A stretch of DNA of 64,000 nt from Streptomyces populi (GTDB taxonomy: Bacteria > Actinomycetota > Actinomycetes > Streptomycetales > Streptomycetaceae), in contig NZ_KZ626866.1 of NCBI RefSeq assembly GCF_002911015.1, positions 30,130 through 94,129 of the forward strand, written 5' to 3'. The notes under the pieces are model-generated. The model did no database searches. It saw only the letters and a program-made list of their open reading frames with translations, and was not told the origin of the DNA. Made by a program: the position numbers and the translations under genes. This document shows, one piece after another, positions 51,736-60,295 of the stretch; the first letter of the stretch is position 1; the number at the start of each line of letters is the position of its first letter.

Positions 51736-51820
51736 GACAGAACAGTGTCAGAAGCGAGGGTGTACGCCACCCGTCCGCACGGTCACCGTTACATATCGGC
51801 GGATGCGTACAACAGGAGAT

Positions 51821-51842
51821 CTACGCGCGTAGGGGCTACAGT
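51821..51842 (+). promoter_or_regulatory. Promoter and nucleoside-regulon operator of add
   Basis: Perfect CTACGCGCGTAG (51821-51832), then four bases, then TACAGT (51837-51842) as -10, ending six bases before ATG 51849. There is no ribosome-binding site, so the transcript is probably leaderless and the operator lies in the spacer of the promoter. No good -35 was found. Confidence 0.78.
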
Positions 51843-51848
51843 GCGGAA

Positions 51849-53003
51849 ATGACGAGCCAGATCCTGAACACCCCGAGCTCGGAGCAGATCCGCCGGGCGC
51901 CCAAGGTCCTGCTGCACGATCACCTCGACGGGGGCCTGCGCCCCGGCACGATCGTCGAACTCGCCCGTGACACCGGGTACTCGAACCTCCCCGAGACGGA
52001 TCCCGGCAAGCTCGGGATCTGGTTCCGCGAGGCCGCCGACTCCGGTTCGCTGGAACGCTACCTGGAGACCTTCGCCCACACCTGCGCCGTCATGCAGACC
52101 CGTGAGGCCCTGGTGCGGGTCGCCGCCGAGTGCGCCGAGGACCTGGCCGAGGACGGGGTCGTCTACGCCGAGGTGCGGTACGCGCCCGAGCAGCACCTGG
52201 AGGGCGGGCTCAGTCTCGAAGAGGTCGTCGAGGCGGTCAACGAGGGCTTCCGGCAAGGGGAGCGGCTGGCCCGGGAGAACGGCCACCGCATCCGGGTCGG
52301 CGCCCTGCTGACCGCGATGCGGCACGCGGCCCGCGCCCTGGAGATCGCCGAACTGGCCAACCGCTACCGCGACTCGGGCGTCGTCGGCTTCGACATCGCG
52401 GGCGCCGAGGCCGGCTTCCCGCCCACCCGCCACCTCGACGCCTTCGAGTACCTGAAGCGGGAGAACAACCACTTCACGATCCACGCCGGCGAGGCGTTCG
52501 GCCTGCCGTCCATCTGGCAGGCCCTCCAGTGGTGCGGTGCCGACCGGCTCGGGCACGGCGTCCGCATCATCGACGACATCCAGGTGCGCGAGGACGGCTC
52601 GGTGGAGCTCGGGCGGCTCGCGTCCTACGTCCGCGACAAGCGCATCCCGCTGGAGCTGTGCCCCAGCTCCAACCTCCAGACCGGCGCCGCGGACTCGTAC
52701 GCGGCCCACCCCATCGGGCTGCTGCGGCGCCTGCATTTCCGTGCCACGGTGAATACCGACAACAGATTGATGTCGGGTACGAGCATGAGCCAGGAATTCG
52801 AGCACCTGGTCGAGGCGTTCGGTTACTCGCTCGACGACATGCAATGGTTTTCTGTCAATGCTATGAAGTCGGCGTTCATTCCTTTCGATGAACGGCTGGC
52901 CATGATCAATGACGTGATCAAGCCCGGATACGCGGAATTGAAGTCCGAATGGCTGTTCCAGCAGACGGCCTCGACCAGCGGTTCCGCGGGGGACACGGCC
53001 TGA
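51849..53003 (+). CDS. add: Adenosine deaminase
   Basis: 384 residues. Zinc site HDHLDGGL near residue 25, then FTIHAGEAFG (zinc His and catalytic Glu region), DRLGHGVRI, and the late SSNLQTGA and VNTDNRLMSGT (zinc Asp) motifs. Converts adenosine and deoxyadenosine to inosine forms. The last third (about 52735-52960) has many A/T-ending codons (ATT, GAT, AAT, GCT, TTT), unlike the first two thirds, although the protein stays family-like to the end. Own promoter with the nucleoside operator. Confidence 0.97.
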   Translation: MTSQILNTPSSEQIRRAPKVLLHDHLDGGLRPGTIVELARDTGYSNLPETDPGKLGIWFREAADSGSLERYLETFAHTCAVMQTREALVRVAAECAEDLAEDGVVYAEVRYAPEQHLEGGLSLEEVVEAVNEGFRQGERLARENGHRIRVGALLTAMRHAARALEIAELANRYRDSGVVGFDIAGAEAGFPPTRHLDAFEYLKRENNHFTIHAGEAFGLPSIWQALQWCGADRLGHGVRIIDDIQVREDGSVELGRLASYVRDKRIPLELCPSSNLQTGAADSYAAHPIGLLRRLHFRATVNTDNRLMSGTSMSQEFEHLVEAFGYSLDDMQWFSVNAMKSAFIPFDERLAMINDVIKPGYAELKSEWLFQQTASTSGSAGDTA

Positions 53004-53017
53004 TCGGGGTGGACGGG

Positions 53018-53059
53018 AAGCGGCCGGATCTTCACTTCTCCGCCATGATTCGGCCGCTT
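53018..53059 (+). terminator. Terminator after add
   Basis: AAGCGGCCG (53018-53026) pairs with CGGCCGCTT (53051-53059), followed by a T-rich run (TTCCTTGTTT). The loop is 24 bases. Confidence 0.65.
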
Positions 53060-53146
53060 TTCCTTGTTTGCGGACGGCGGGATCGCGTGTTTACGGTTCT
53101 GGACCGCTCATATCCCCGTCCCACCCATCCCAAGGACGCATTCACG

Positions 53147-53500
53147 ATGAAGCAGTCTGCCGCCAAGACCCTCGGTGTCGCCGCTCTCGGCGCCGCTTTC
53201 GCCGCCGTCGGCGCGGGTGCCGCGAACGCCGCCCCGGCCGTGCCGGACGCCTCCTCGGCGCTGGACACCGTCACCAGGACGCTGCCCGCCGGGAAGGACG
53301 CCTCCTCGCTGCCCGGTACCGCCCAGGCGCTCGCCCAGAGCCAGGGCGCCCTCGGCATGGGCATGGCCGCCGCACAGCCCACCGCCGCGGGTGCGTTCGC
53401 CGGCGGTCCGACCGCGCCCGCGGCCGGACTGCTCGGGGGGATGCCGGTGCAGGGACTGCCCACGCACGGTGTGCCGGTCAACGGGATCCCGCTGGGCTGA
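53147..53500 (+). CDS. Small secreted protein, unknown function
   Basis: 117 residues. Sec signal peptide MKQSAAKTLGVAALGAAFAA with likely cleavage at ANAAPA. The mature part is Ala/Gly/Pro-rich, with MGMAAAQPTAAGAF and a C-terminal GGMPVQGLPTHGVPVNGIP. No domain recognised. A similar small secreted protein without evident sequence identity lies at 59744. ATG 53147 follows CAAGGACGC. Confidence 0.8.
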   Translation: MKQSAAKTLGVAALGAAFAAVGAGAANAAPAVPDASSALDTVTRTLPAGKDASSLPGTAQALAQSQGALGMGMAAAQPTAAGAFAGGPTAPAAGLLGGMPVQGLPTHGVPVNGIPLG

Positions 53501-53607
53501 CGCCGTCCGTCGACGCTCCGCGTCGGACGCGGGCCCCCGCCCGCCCGGGCCGGGGGCCTTTCGCCGTACGGAGACCGGCCGCGCGGCCGGGCCGGCTCCG
53601 GCCGTAC

Positions 53608-53654
53608 GAACGCCGGTGGGGCGCACCCGAGGAGGGTGCGCCCCACCGGCGTTC
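53608..53654. terminator. Bidirectional terminator between the secreted protein and PspC genes
   Basis: A 21-bp perfect stem (53608-53628 with 53634-53654) and a 5-base loop, between convergent stops at 53500 and 53694. Confidence 0.92.
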
Positions 53655-53693
53655 GCCGTCCGCCCGCCCGGTCGCCGCCGGGTGTCCGCCCCG

Positions 53694-53897
53694 TCACCAG
53701 GCGGTACGGGAGACCTTGTCCTCGGACGGGAAGAGGATCCACAGCGCTATGTAGAGCAGGAACTGCGGGCCGGGGAGCAGACAGGACAGGAGGAAGACGA
53801 CGCGCATCGTCGTCGCCGAAGTGCCGAAGCGCCGTGCCAGCGCAGCACAGACTCCGCCGATCATGCGGCCGTTCGTGGGGCGGGCAAGGGCGGTCAT
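53694..53897 (-). CDS. PspC domain protein
   Basis: 67 residues, one PspC domain: RMIGGVCAALARRFGTSATTMR followed by a hydrophobic segment VVFLLSCLLPGPQFLLYIALWILFP. Small membrane protein of the phage-shock/envelope-stress type, without a neighbouring pspA. AAGGAGC precedes ATG 53897. Confidence 0.92.
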   Translation of the reverse strand: MTALARPTNGRMIGGVCAALARRFGTSATTMRVVFLLSCLLPGPQFLLYIALWILFPSEDKVSRTAW

Positions 53898-54011
53898 GGT
53901 GGCTCCTTCGCGAACCGTCGTCGAGTGCCGGCGGGGCCGGCTTCGTCGTTCTCATCGGTGCCTTCACCGATGTCTTCGACGCTACGGGGACGAAGCGCGC
54001 GAAACCTCGCC

Positions 54012-54563
54012 CTAGGGAGCGATCCCGACCCTGGGAATCGTCGGGGTCCGACCCTGAGCGTGGTCCTCCCGCAGGACGGCCGCCCGGCGCCGCGTCTCGG
54101 CCCTGCGCCGGAACCGGGCCCTCGTGGCGGGCACGACCGCGAGGTGCGCGAGGGCCACGCCGAGGGAGTTCAGCATGATCGAGTCGATGTCCACGACCTG
54201 GCCCGGCACCCCGGTCTGCAACAGCTCTATGCCCAGCGACAGCAGCACGCCGGCCGCGGTCGTCCGCAGGAGCGAGCCGAGCGGGGAGACGGCGAGCCTG
54301 CCCCCCGCCATCGGGAGCAGCACCCCCAGCGGGGCGAGCAGGCCGAGGCCCGCGGCGATGCGCCGGGCCGCCGTCTCGGGGTCCAGCGCGAGGTCGGCTC
54401 TGATACCCGCGAAGGGCCGCAGATTGGCGGCGCTCACCCAGGGGACGTCCAGCGGACGCAGCGTGATCCAGGCGACGAGCGCCAGATGTGCGACGAGGAG
54501 GACACCTCCTGCCACACGGACGCGGGTGACGGCGCTGCCGTCCTCAGAACCTTGACGCTGCAC
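54012..54563 (-). CDS. VanZ-like family membrane protein
   Basis: 183 residues from GTG 54563; TTG 54572 is the alternative and neither has a clear ribosome-binding site. Helices at about 14-33 (VAGGVLLVAHLALVAWITLR), the LNLxPF-like ANLRPFAGI, a second near LLAPLGVLLPM, and SLGIELLQTGVPGQVVDIDSIMLNSLGVAL, the conserved VanZ block with E, Q and D-x-D. The role of these proteins is unclear; the founding member adds teicoplanin resistance. Confidence 0.85.
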   Translation of the reverse strand: MQRQGSEDGSAVTRVRVAGGVLLVAHLALVAWITLRPLDVPWVSAANLRPFAGIRADLALDPETAARRIAAGLGLLAPLGVLLPMAGGRLAVSPLGSLLRTTAAGVLLSLGIELLQTGVPGQVVDIDSIMLNSLGVALAHLAVVPATRARFRRRAETRRRAAVLREDHAQGRTPTIPRVGIAP

Positions 54564-54626
54564 GCCCCCCAAGACGCGGCCTCCGGCACGATCGGTTCCG
54601 CTGCGGTGGTTTTCGGCCCCGTAGCG

Positions 54627-55277
54627 TTACGAACTCCGGACAGCCGACGACGCCGGGGCCGTGTCGCCCGGGGCGGCGCGCACCTCGGGGGTGCACTCGT
54701 AGCTGCGCAGGGCGGAGGGGACGGGACCGCCCAGGACGACGCTCCCGTCGTCCCGCGCCGCGGCCGAGTCAGAGAAGGTGCAGACGATCTGGGCGAGGGC
54801 CGTCGGGGTGAGGTCGTGCGGCGAGGTGCTCAGCCGGAGCGTGTCCTCGGGATCCCCGTCGTGGGGCCCGGCGACCGTCATGCCGCCGCGCACGTCCGTC
54901 GTGTACCCGGCCTGCTCCTCGGGCGTCGACGGAGCCTCGGCGAGTTCGTCCAGCAGCGCCTGGGCCACCAGGACCCGGCGCGCCGCCTCCGCCGTGCCGT
55001 CCGGGATGCGCACCGACCGGTCGACCGTCACCAGCTGTTCCGAGCAGAGCAGGAACACCTGGACCGGCACACCGTGCGCGGTCTGGGTGGTGATGTCGGG
55101 GCCGGAGAGGGCGCAGGGCACCCGGGAGGGCGCCGGACCGAAGTCGGTGGGCACCTGGGTGGGACGGATGCCGCACCCCGTGAGCAGCGCGCCGAGCAGC
55201 GGAACGGCCAGCCAGGGCAGCGCCCTGCGCAGGGAAGGCGCGGGTGTCCGTGGGCCGGTGGGGTGTGCGGTGGTCAT
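54627..55277 (-). CDS. Lipoprotein coupled to afsQ2/afsQ1
   Basis: 216 residues. Signal peptide with lipobox LLTGC at about residue 35. The mature protein is a small alpha/beta domain of the GerMN (sporulation/germination) type by feel (VQVFLLCSEQLVTVDRSVR, RRVLVAQALLDELAEAP), with several Cys. ATG 55277 overlaps the kinase stop (ATGA), so it is the third gene of the operon. As in S. coelicolor, where a lipoprotein gene follows afsQ2, it may inform the sensor; this is inference. Confidence 0.85.
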   Translation of the reverse strand: MTTAHPTGPRTPAPSLRRALPWLAVPLLGALLTGCGIRPTQVPTDFGPAPSRVPCALSGPDITTQTAHGVPVQVFLLCSEQLVTVDRSVRIPDGTAEAARRVLVAQALLDELAEAPSTPEEQAGYTTDVRGGMTVAGPHDGDPEDTLRLSTSPHDLTPTALAQIVCTFSDSAAARDDGSVVLGGPVPSALRSYECTPEVRAAPGDTAPASSAVRSS

Positions 55278-56857
55278 CCGGCGGTGCCTTCCGTGCCGTT
55301 CCCGGGTGCGGAGCCGTCGCGGTCCCGCGGGTCGCCGGCGAGCAGTTCCGACGCGTCCTGGGGCAGGCGCAGCGTGAAGACGGCCCCGCCTTCGGGAGAG
55401 TTCGCCACGGTGATCTCGCCGCCGTGGATGTGGGCGTTCTCCAGGGCGATGGACAGACCCAGACCGCTGCCCTCGGAACGCGGGCGGGACGCGCTGGCCT
55501 TGTAGAACCGGTCGAAGACGTGCGGCAGGACGTCCTCGGGGATGCCGGGGCCGTGGTCCCGCACCTCGATGACCAGTTCCTCGCCCTCCACCCGCACCGA
55601 CACCCGCACCGGCGAACCGCCGTGCTTGAGCGCGTTGCCGATCAGGTTCGCCAGGATCACGTCGAGGCGGCGCGGGTCGAGCCGGGCCGTCATGCCGCGG
55701 TCGGCGTCCAGGTCGACCGCGTCCAGCCACGCGCGCGCGTCGATGCACGCGGTGATCTGGTCGGCGATGTCCACGTCGTCGAGGATGAGCCGGGCGGTGC
55801 CCGCGTCGAAGCGGGTCACCTCCATCAGGTTCTCGACCAGGTCGCCCAGGCGGCGGGTCTCGCTGATGACCAGCCGTACGGCCGGCTCGATCATCGGGTC
55901 GACGCTGCCGGTCTGCGCGTCCAGTTCCTCTTCGAGGATCTCGGTGACGGCGGTGATCGCGGTGAGCGGGGTGCGCAGTTCGTGGGACATGTCGGCGACG
56001 AACCGGCGGGACGCCTCGTCCCGGGCGCTCATGTCCGCGACCCGCTTCTCCAGCGACTCCGCCGTCCGGTTGAACGTCCGTGACAGATCGGCGAGTTCGT
56101 CCGTGCCGGAGACCCGCAGCCGGGTGTCCAGCTTGCCCTCGCCGAGCCGGCGGGCCGCGATGCCCAGCCGGTGGACCGGCTTGAGGACGGTGGTCGCGGC
56201 GGCCTGGGCGAGCAGTGCCGACCCGATCAGCGCGAGCCCCGTCGCGATCCCCAGCGACCAGGCGAGGGAGTTGAGGTCCTTGGCCTCCGGCTCGAGCGAC
56301 TTGAGCATGTAACCGGTCGTGCTGCCGTCGATCACCCGGGCCCCGCCCACGAGGTACGACTTGTCGTGCTCGGTGATCCGCTGCCAGTACAGGTGGTACG
56401 CGGACTTGTTCGTCGAGGACAGCGGCTGCTGCTTGTTCACCGCCTTGCGGAGGGACTTGGGAACGTCCTCCAGGGTGAACGTGTCCAGCTCGGAGTTGCC
56501 GGTGATCATCTTGCCGTCGACGTCCTCGGCGGTCAGCAGCACGCTGAAGCGCTGGCTGCTGTTCGCCATCTGCCCGGCCGTGCGCTGGAGTTCGTCCTGC
56601 GCCGGGTGCACGGGCAGCATGCTCGCGTGGTTGCGCATCTCCTGCTGGAAATCACGCAGCACCGCGTCCTGGGTACGCGTCAGCACGGCTTCGCGGTTGA
56701 GCCAGTACGCGATGCCCGACGCGGACACGGCGGCGGTGAGCGCCACGAGTCCGAACACGACGACCAGGCGCAGCCGCAGACTGGTGAAGCGCAGACCGGA
56801 CAGCAACGCCTTGCGCGCCGCGGCCCAGCCGCGGAGCTTGTCCTGCGGTTTGGTCAC
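55274..56857 (-). CDS. afsQ2: Sensor histidine kinase AfsQ2
   Basis: 527 residues from GTG 56857, overlapping the afsQ1 stop (GTGA). Helix 1 near residues 30-50, an extracytoplasmic sensor of about 150 residues, helix 2 near 190, HAMP, then the H-box FVADMSHELRTPLTAI, N-box NLIGNALKHGG, G1 DHGPGIP and G2 GSGLGLSIALE. It phosphorylates AfsQ1. In S. coelicolor the pair responds to nitrogen status and affects antibiotic production; the gene order here is the same. Confidence 0.96.
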   Translation of the reverse strand: MTKPQDKLRGWAAARKALLSGLRFTSLRLRLVVVFGLVALTAAVSASGIAYWLNREAVLTRTQDAVLRDFQQEMRNHASMLPVHPAQDELQRTAGQMANSSQRFSVLLTAEDVDGKMITGNSELDTFTLEDVPKSLRKAVNKQQPLSSTNKSAYHLYWQRITEHDKSYLVGGARVIDGSTTGYMLKSLEPEAKDLNSLAWSLGIATGLALIGSALLAQAAATTVLKPVHRLGIAARRLGEGKLDTRLRVSGTDELADLSRTFNRTAESLEKRVADMSARDEASRRFVADMSHELRTPLTAITAVTEILEEELDAQTGSVDPMIEPAVRLVISETRRLGDLVENLMEVTRFDAGTARLILDDVDIADQITACIDARAWLDAVDLDADRGMTARLDPRRLDVILANLIGNALKHGGSPVRVSVRVEGEELVIEVRDHGPGIPEDVLPHVFDRFYKASASRPRSEGSGLGLSIALENAHIHGGEITVANSPEGGAVFTLRLPQDASELLAGDPRDRDGSAPGNGTEGTAG

Positions 56858-57531
56858 TGAGGGTTGTCCAGCCGGTAGCCGACGCCGCGAACGGTACGGA
56901 TCAGGGTGGGCGAGGACGGCACGTCCTCCACCTTGGCGCGCAGCCGCTGCACACAGGCGTCGACCAGGCGCGAGTCGCCCAGGTAGTCGTGTTCCCACAC
57001 CAGACGCAGCAACTGCTGCCGGGACAGGGCCTGTCCGGGCCTGCGGCTCAGCTCCAGGAGCAACCGCAGCTCGGTGGGCGTCAGTTGCAGATCCTCACCG
57101 TTCTTGGTGACCGTCATCGCGGCCCGGTCGATGACCAGCGAGCCGAACGACGCCGAGTCGTTCGCCTCCCGCTCGCCGCGGCGCAGCACGGCACGGATCC
57201 GGGCGTCGAGCACCCGGCCCTGCACCGGCTTGACGACGTAGTCGTCGGCGCCGGACTCCAGTCCGACCACGACGTCGATGTCGTCACTGCGCGCGGTCAG
57301 CAGGATGATCGGCAGCTGGTCGGTGCGCCGGATGCGCCGGCACACCTCGAATCCGTCGATGCCGGGCAGCATCACGTCCAGCACGATCAGATCCGGTCGC
57401 TGCTCGCGCAACAGCTTCAGACCGTCCTCGCCGGTGGCAGCGGTGGCCACCCGGTGTCCCTGGCGCGTCAAAGAGAGCTCCAGGGCCGTCCGGATGGCGT
57501 CGTCGTCCTCGATCAGCAACAGGGAAGGCAC
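56854..57531 (-). CDS. afsQ1: Response regulator AfsQ1
   Basis: 225 residues if started at GTG 57531, the length I recall for the S. coelicolor protein; ATG 57540 is three codons earlier. Receiver domain LLLIEDDDAIRTAL with phospho-acceptor Asp in LIVLDVMLPGIDGF and the Lys in DDYVVKPVQ. OmpR-type winged helix ends TLIRTVRGVGYRLD. It binds GTnAC-n6-GTnAC repeats; one lies in the sigQ promoter next to it. Confidence 0.96.
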   Translation of the reverse strand: MPSLLLIEDDDAIRTALELSLTRQGHRVATAATGEDGLKLLREQRPDLIVLDVMLPGIDGFEVCRRIRRTDQLPIILLTARSDDIDVVVGLESGADDYVVKPVQGRVLDARIRAVLRRGEREANDSASFGSLVIDRAAMTVTKNGEDLQLTPTELRLLLELSRRPGQALSRQQLLRLVWEHDYLGDSRLVDACVQRLRAKVEDVPSSPTLIRTVRGVGYRLDNPQ

Positions 57532-57704
57532 GGATGTCATTCTGGCCCATGTCATGCTCGGGTATCGACTGTTGGAGCGCTCCCACTGGTCGCCCGGGCA
57601 CATCGAAGGCCCTCTCGGGCGCCGGCCGGGGCCCAAGTGGTCATCTGCGTAGTCGTACCGCTCTTCTCCGTGATCGCGCTGTGGCGCGCCTGTGGGTGTC
57701 CCCT

Positions 57705-57720
57705 GTGACAGGTCTGTGAC
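57705..57720 (+). promoter_or_regulatory. AfsQ1 box upstream of sigQ
   Basis: GTGAC (57705-57709), six bases, GTGAC (57716-57720): an exact fit to the reported AfsQ1 consensus. It is 108 bases upstream of the sigQ ATG and 173 upstream of the afsQ1 start, so it can serve sigQ and possibly autoregulation. Confidence 0.88.
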
Positions 57721-57827
57721 AGTCGGCGGACAAGGCCATGAAGTGGGCCCGGCAAGCTTTTCGACACAAGGCAGGACGCACGACGGAACGAACCGAAGAT
57801 CCGGGACTCCACGACGGGGGGCGCGAG

Positions 57828-58625
57828 ATGAACACGCTGCACAGCACCAGCACTAGCGCAGTTGTCACGCGGCTCCACGACGTCAGCAACCGGGCGACGG
57901 AGAAGTCCGGGGTTGTGAGCGGACGGGGGTGCGCTCGCGGCGCCGGGCGTCAGCACACCGTGTACATGACGGTGGTTGACGGTTTCACGGGGGAGAACGC
58001 CACGGCGCCCGCCGCCGTGGGCACGACGGGGGGGAAGGCTCACGGGGGAGCCGCGTACGGGGAGGGCACGGGGGAGCGTCGTTCCGGGACGGGGAGCGCG
58101 GAGGCCGAAGCGGCCTTCACCGCCTACGTCCAGGAGCGCCGCGCCTCCCTGTACGCAACCGCCTACCACCTGACCGGTGACCGCTTCGAGGCCGAGGACC
58201 TGCTGCAGAGCGCGCTGTTCTCGACCTACCGGGCCTGGGACCGGATCAGCGACAAGGCCGCGGTCGGGGGCTACCTCCGCCGCACCATGACGAACCTGCA
58301 CATCAGCGCGTGGCGCCGCCGCAAGCTGAACGAGTACCCGACCGAGGAGCTGCCGGAGACGCCCGGCGACACGGACGCGATGCGCGGCACCGAGCTGCGC
58401 GCGGTCCTGTGGCAGGCGCTGGCCCGGCTGCCCGAACTCCAGCGCACGATGCTGGTCCTTCGTTACTACGAGGGCCGCACCGACCCGGAGATCGCGGAGA
58501 TCCTCGGCATCAGTGTCGGCACGGTGAAGTCCAGCATCTGGCGGTCGCTCCGCCGGATGCGTGAGGACGAGGTCCTCAGCTTCGGCCGTGACGAGGAGGA
58601 GTCCTTCGGGGAGCTCGTCGCCTGA
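57828..58625 (+). CDS. sigQ: ECF-type sigma factor SigQ
   Basis: 265 residues from ATG 57828 with GGGGGG seven bases upstream. The first 95 residues are Gly/Ala/Thr-rich. Sigma region 2 is SLYATAYHLTGDRFEAEDLLQSAL, then YLRRTMTNLHISAWRRRKLNEYP; region 4 is LPELQRTMLVLRYYEGRTDPEIAEILG, then VGTVKSSIWRSLRRMRED. Divergent from afsQ1, as in S. coelicolor where sigQ is an AfsQ1 target that counteracts antibiotic production. No anti-sigma gene is adjacent. Confidence 0.95.
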   Translation: MNTLHSTSTSAVVTRLHDVSNRATEKSGVVSGRGCARGAGRQHTVYMTVVDGFTGENATAPAAVGTTGGKAHGGAAYGEGTGERRSGTGSAEAEAAFTAYVQERRASLYATAYHLTGDRFEAEDLLQSALFSTYRAWDRISDKAAVGGYLRRTMTNLHISAWRRRKLNEYPTEELPETPGDTDAMRGTELRAVLWQALARLPELQRTMLVLRYYEGRTDPEIAEILGISVGTVKSSIWRSLRRMREDEVLSFGRDEEESFGELVA

Positions 58626-58760
58626 GGGTCCGAAGGACGGGGGCCGGCTCCGGGGGGAGCCGGTGACGGGGGAGTCGGTTCCGGGGGGAGCCGACACCGA
58701 ACGGGGTCACGGGGAAACGGGTCACGGGGATCGGACCGTGTCACGGGGGACCACGGGGGA
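58626..58760. repeat. Degenerate TCACGGGG repeats downstream of sigQ
   Basis: GTCACGGGG or close variants recur at about 58661, 58707, 58724, 58739 and 58750, interleaved with two copies of TCCGGGGGGAGCCG (about 58649 and 58679). Similar CACGGGGGAG strings occur inside the 5' part of sigQ. Confidence 0.6.
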
Positions 58761-58810
58761 AACGGAAGAAGGTCCAGGCGGTCGGGGGTCCGCCTGGACC
58801 TTCTTCCGTT
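58761..58810. terminator. Bidirectional terminator between sigQ and the kinase gene
   Basis: A 21-bp perfect stem (58761-58781 with 58790-58810) and an 8-base loop, between the convergent stops at 58625 and 58846. Confidence 0.93.
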
Positions 58811-58845
58811 CGCGCGTTCCCGGGGGCCGTGGGCGATTGCCCGCC

Positions 58846-59493
58846 CTAGGCCGCCGTCGTGGGGGCGGACGTCCGCTGTGCGGCTTGTGCGGCCGCGGCG
58901 GCCGTCAGCCGGACGAGTGCCTCGTCCCGGTCGCAGGGGTGGGCGCCCAGGGCGGCCTGGCGCGCCACGATGGAGCGCTCGGCGCGCATCAGCCGCCAGC
59001 CGCGCCGCAGCAGGAAGGGAACCGACTTGCGGCCCTCCCTCAGGTCCCGCACGAAACGGCGCCGGAACGTGGTGACCGCGCCCCGGGACAGGCACAACGC
59101 GTCGGCGAGGAGACCGAGTTCACGGCAGCGCTCGACGATCTCGGCGGCGAAGATCCCCTCCGCGATGAACAGCGGTGACCCGTCGATGCCCAGGGCCTCG
59201 GCGCCGGTGCGGGCGCTCAGGGAGATGTCGTAGACGGGGACGGTCGTACGTCCCGTACGGCACAGTTCCTCGATCGCGGCGACGGCGGTGTCCGCGTCCC
59301 ACGACAGCGGGTGGTCCCAGTCGATGTCCGCGCTGCCCTCGACCTGGGGCAGCGTCGGGTCGCCGGCCTCCTTGTAGAAGTCGTCGAGGCGGAGCACCGG
59401 GAGCCCGGAGGCGGCGGCGAGAAGGGACTTACCGGAACCGGAGGGACCGCAGAGCAGCACCACCCGGGCGGGTATCGGGAGAGGGGAACCCAA
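58846..59493 (-). CDS. Uridine kinase-like P-loop protein
   Basis: 215 residues from TTG 59493, with AAGG nine bases upstream; the longer frame adds only an Arg-rich tail. P-loop VVLLCGPSGSGKSLLA, then LDDFYKEAGDPTLPQVEGSADIDWDHP (the uridine-kinase DDFY and D-W-D-P segments), VYDISLSAR and IAEGIFAAEIV. It would phosphorylate uridine or a related nucleoside. It lacks the CTACGCGCGTAG operator. Upstream and coding sequence both carry no further context. Confidence 0.85.
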   Translation of the reverse strand: MGSPLPIPARVVLLCGPSGSGKSLLAAASGLPVLRLDDFYKEAGDPTLPQVEGSADIDWDHPLSWDADTAVAAIEELCRTGRTTVPVYDISLSARTGAEALGIDGSPLFIAEGIFAAEIVERCRELGLLADALCLSRGAVTTFRRRFVRDLREGRKSVPFLLRRGWRLMRAERSIVARQAALGAHPCDRDEALVRLTAAAAAQAAQRTSAPTTAA

Positions 59494-59743
59494 TGGTCTG
59501 CACCTTCTGTGACGGGTCCGGCGGCGCCGCGCGTCGGCGCGGCTCCCCGCCATTATCCCCGGCTTTGCCGTATGTGCGGACAGACGTCGGGTGGATGTGA
59601 CGAGTGGCGCTGATATGCCTGTTGACCCGCAGGGGCGAATCCACCGCATTGGCCCCCCGGGGCGCGATCCCCGTCAACTACTGTGCGTGTCGCACCAATC
59701 GCACTCCGCTCTTCACTCTCCGCTAGTCAAAGAGGAATACCTG

Positions 59744-60151
59744 ATGGCGCGACACGCAGCTCAGCGGAACACCCTGGCCCGTACGACGGCGCGGATCGCG
59801 GCGATGGTCGGTGTGGCCGCCGCCGGTGCGGCCGCGGCCACACCGGCCTTCGCGGACACGGCTTCCGTCGTCGACACCGTGCGCACCCGGTCCGCCTCGC
59901 TCGGCCACGTCGACCCGCAGGCGGGGGCGAAGGAGCTGACCGGGACCGTGGGGCATGTCACGGCCCCCGTCGAGGGCCTCAAGCCCAACCCGCTGGCCGG
60001 CACCGGTGTGGACCCGCTCGACAACGGCCTGGGCACCCAGGTCGGGGACTTCAAGCCGCTGTCCTCGAAGACGCTCACCGGGCCGGTGGCGCAGGCCCAG
60101 TCGGTCGGCAGCGTCCCGGGGGTCGGCCAGGCGACCGGCCTCCTGCACTGA
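59744..60151 (+). CDS. Small secreted protein, unknown function
   Basis: 135 residues from ATG 59744 with AGAGGAA upstream. Signal peptide with an Arg-rich start and IAAMVGVAAAGAAAATPAFA, cleavage near AFADT. The mature part is Gly/Pro/Val-rich (LGHVDPQAGAKELTGTVGHV, PLSSKTLTGPVAQAQSVGSV). No domain recognised. Streptomyces secretes many such small proteins, some surface-associated. Confidence 0.82.
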   Translation: MARHAAQRNTLARTTARIAAMVGVAAAGAAAATPAFADTASVVDTVRTRSASLGHVDPQAGAKELTGTVGHVTAPVEGLKPNPLAGTGVDPLDNGLGTQVGDFKPLSSKTLTGPVAQAQSVGSVPGVGQATGLLH

Positions 60152-60182
60152 ACCTCCCCCACGGGCCTTCGGCGGCCCGGGA

Positions 60183-60234
60183 CACGAGAGAGCCGCGCTC
60201 CCCCTGGACGGAGGGGGAACGCGGCTCTCTCGTG
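60183..60234. terminator. Bidirectional terminator
   Basis: CACGAGAGAGCCGCG (60183-60197) pairs with 60220-60234. After one mismatch the stem continues TCCCCC/GGGGGA with an 8-base loop. It separates the convergent secreted-protein and aldehyde dehydrogenase genes. Confidence 0.92.
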
Positions 60235-60295
60235 CGCGGAGCCCCGGGGACACGGGTCGGGGCCCCGACATCTCAGGGCGTCGGCGGACCGGGGC

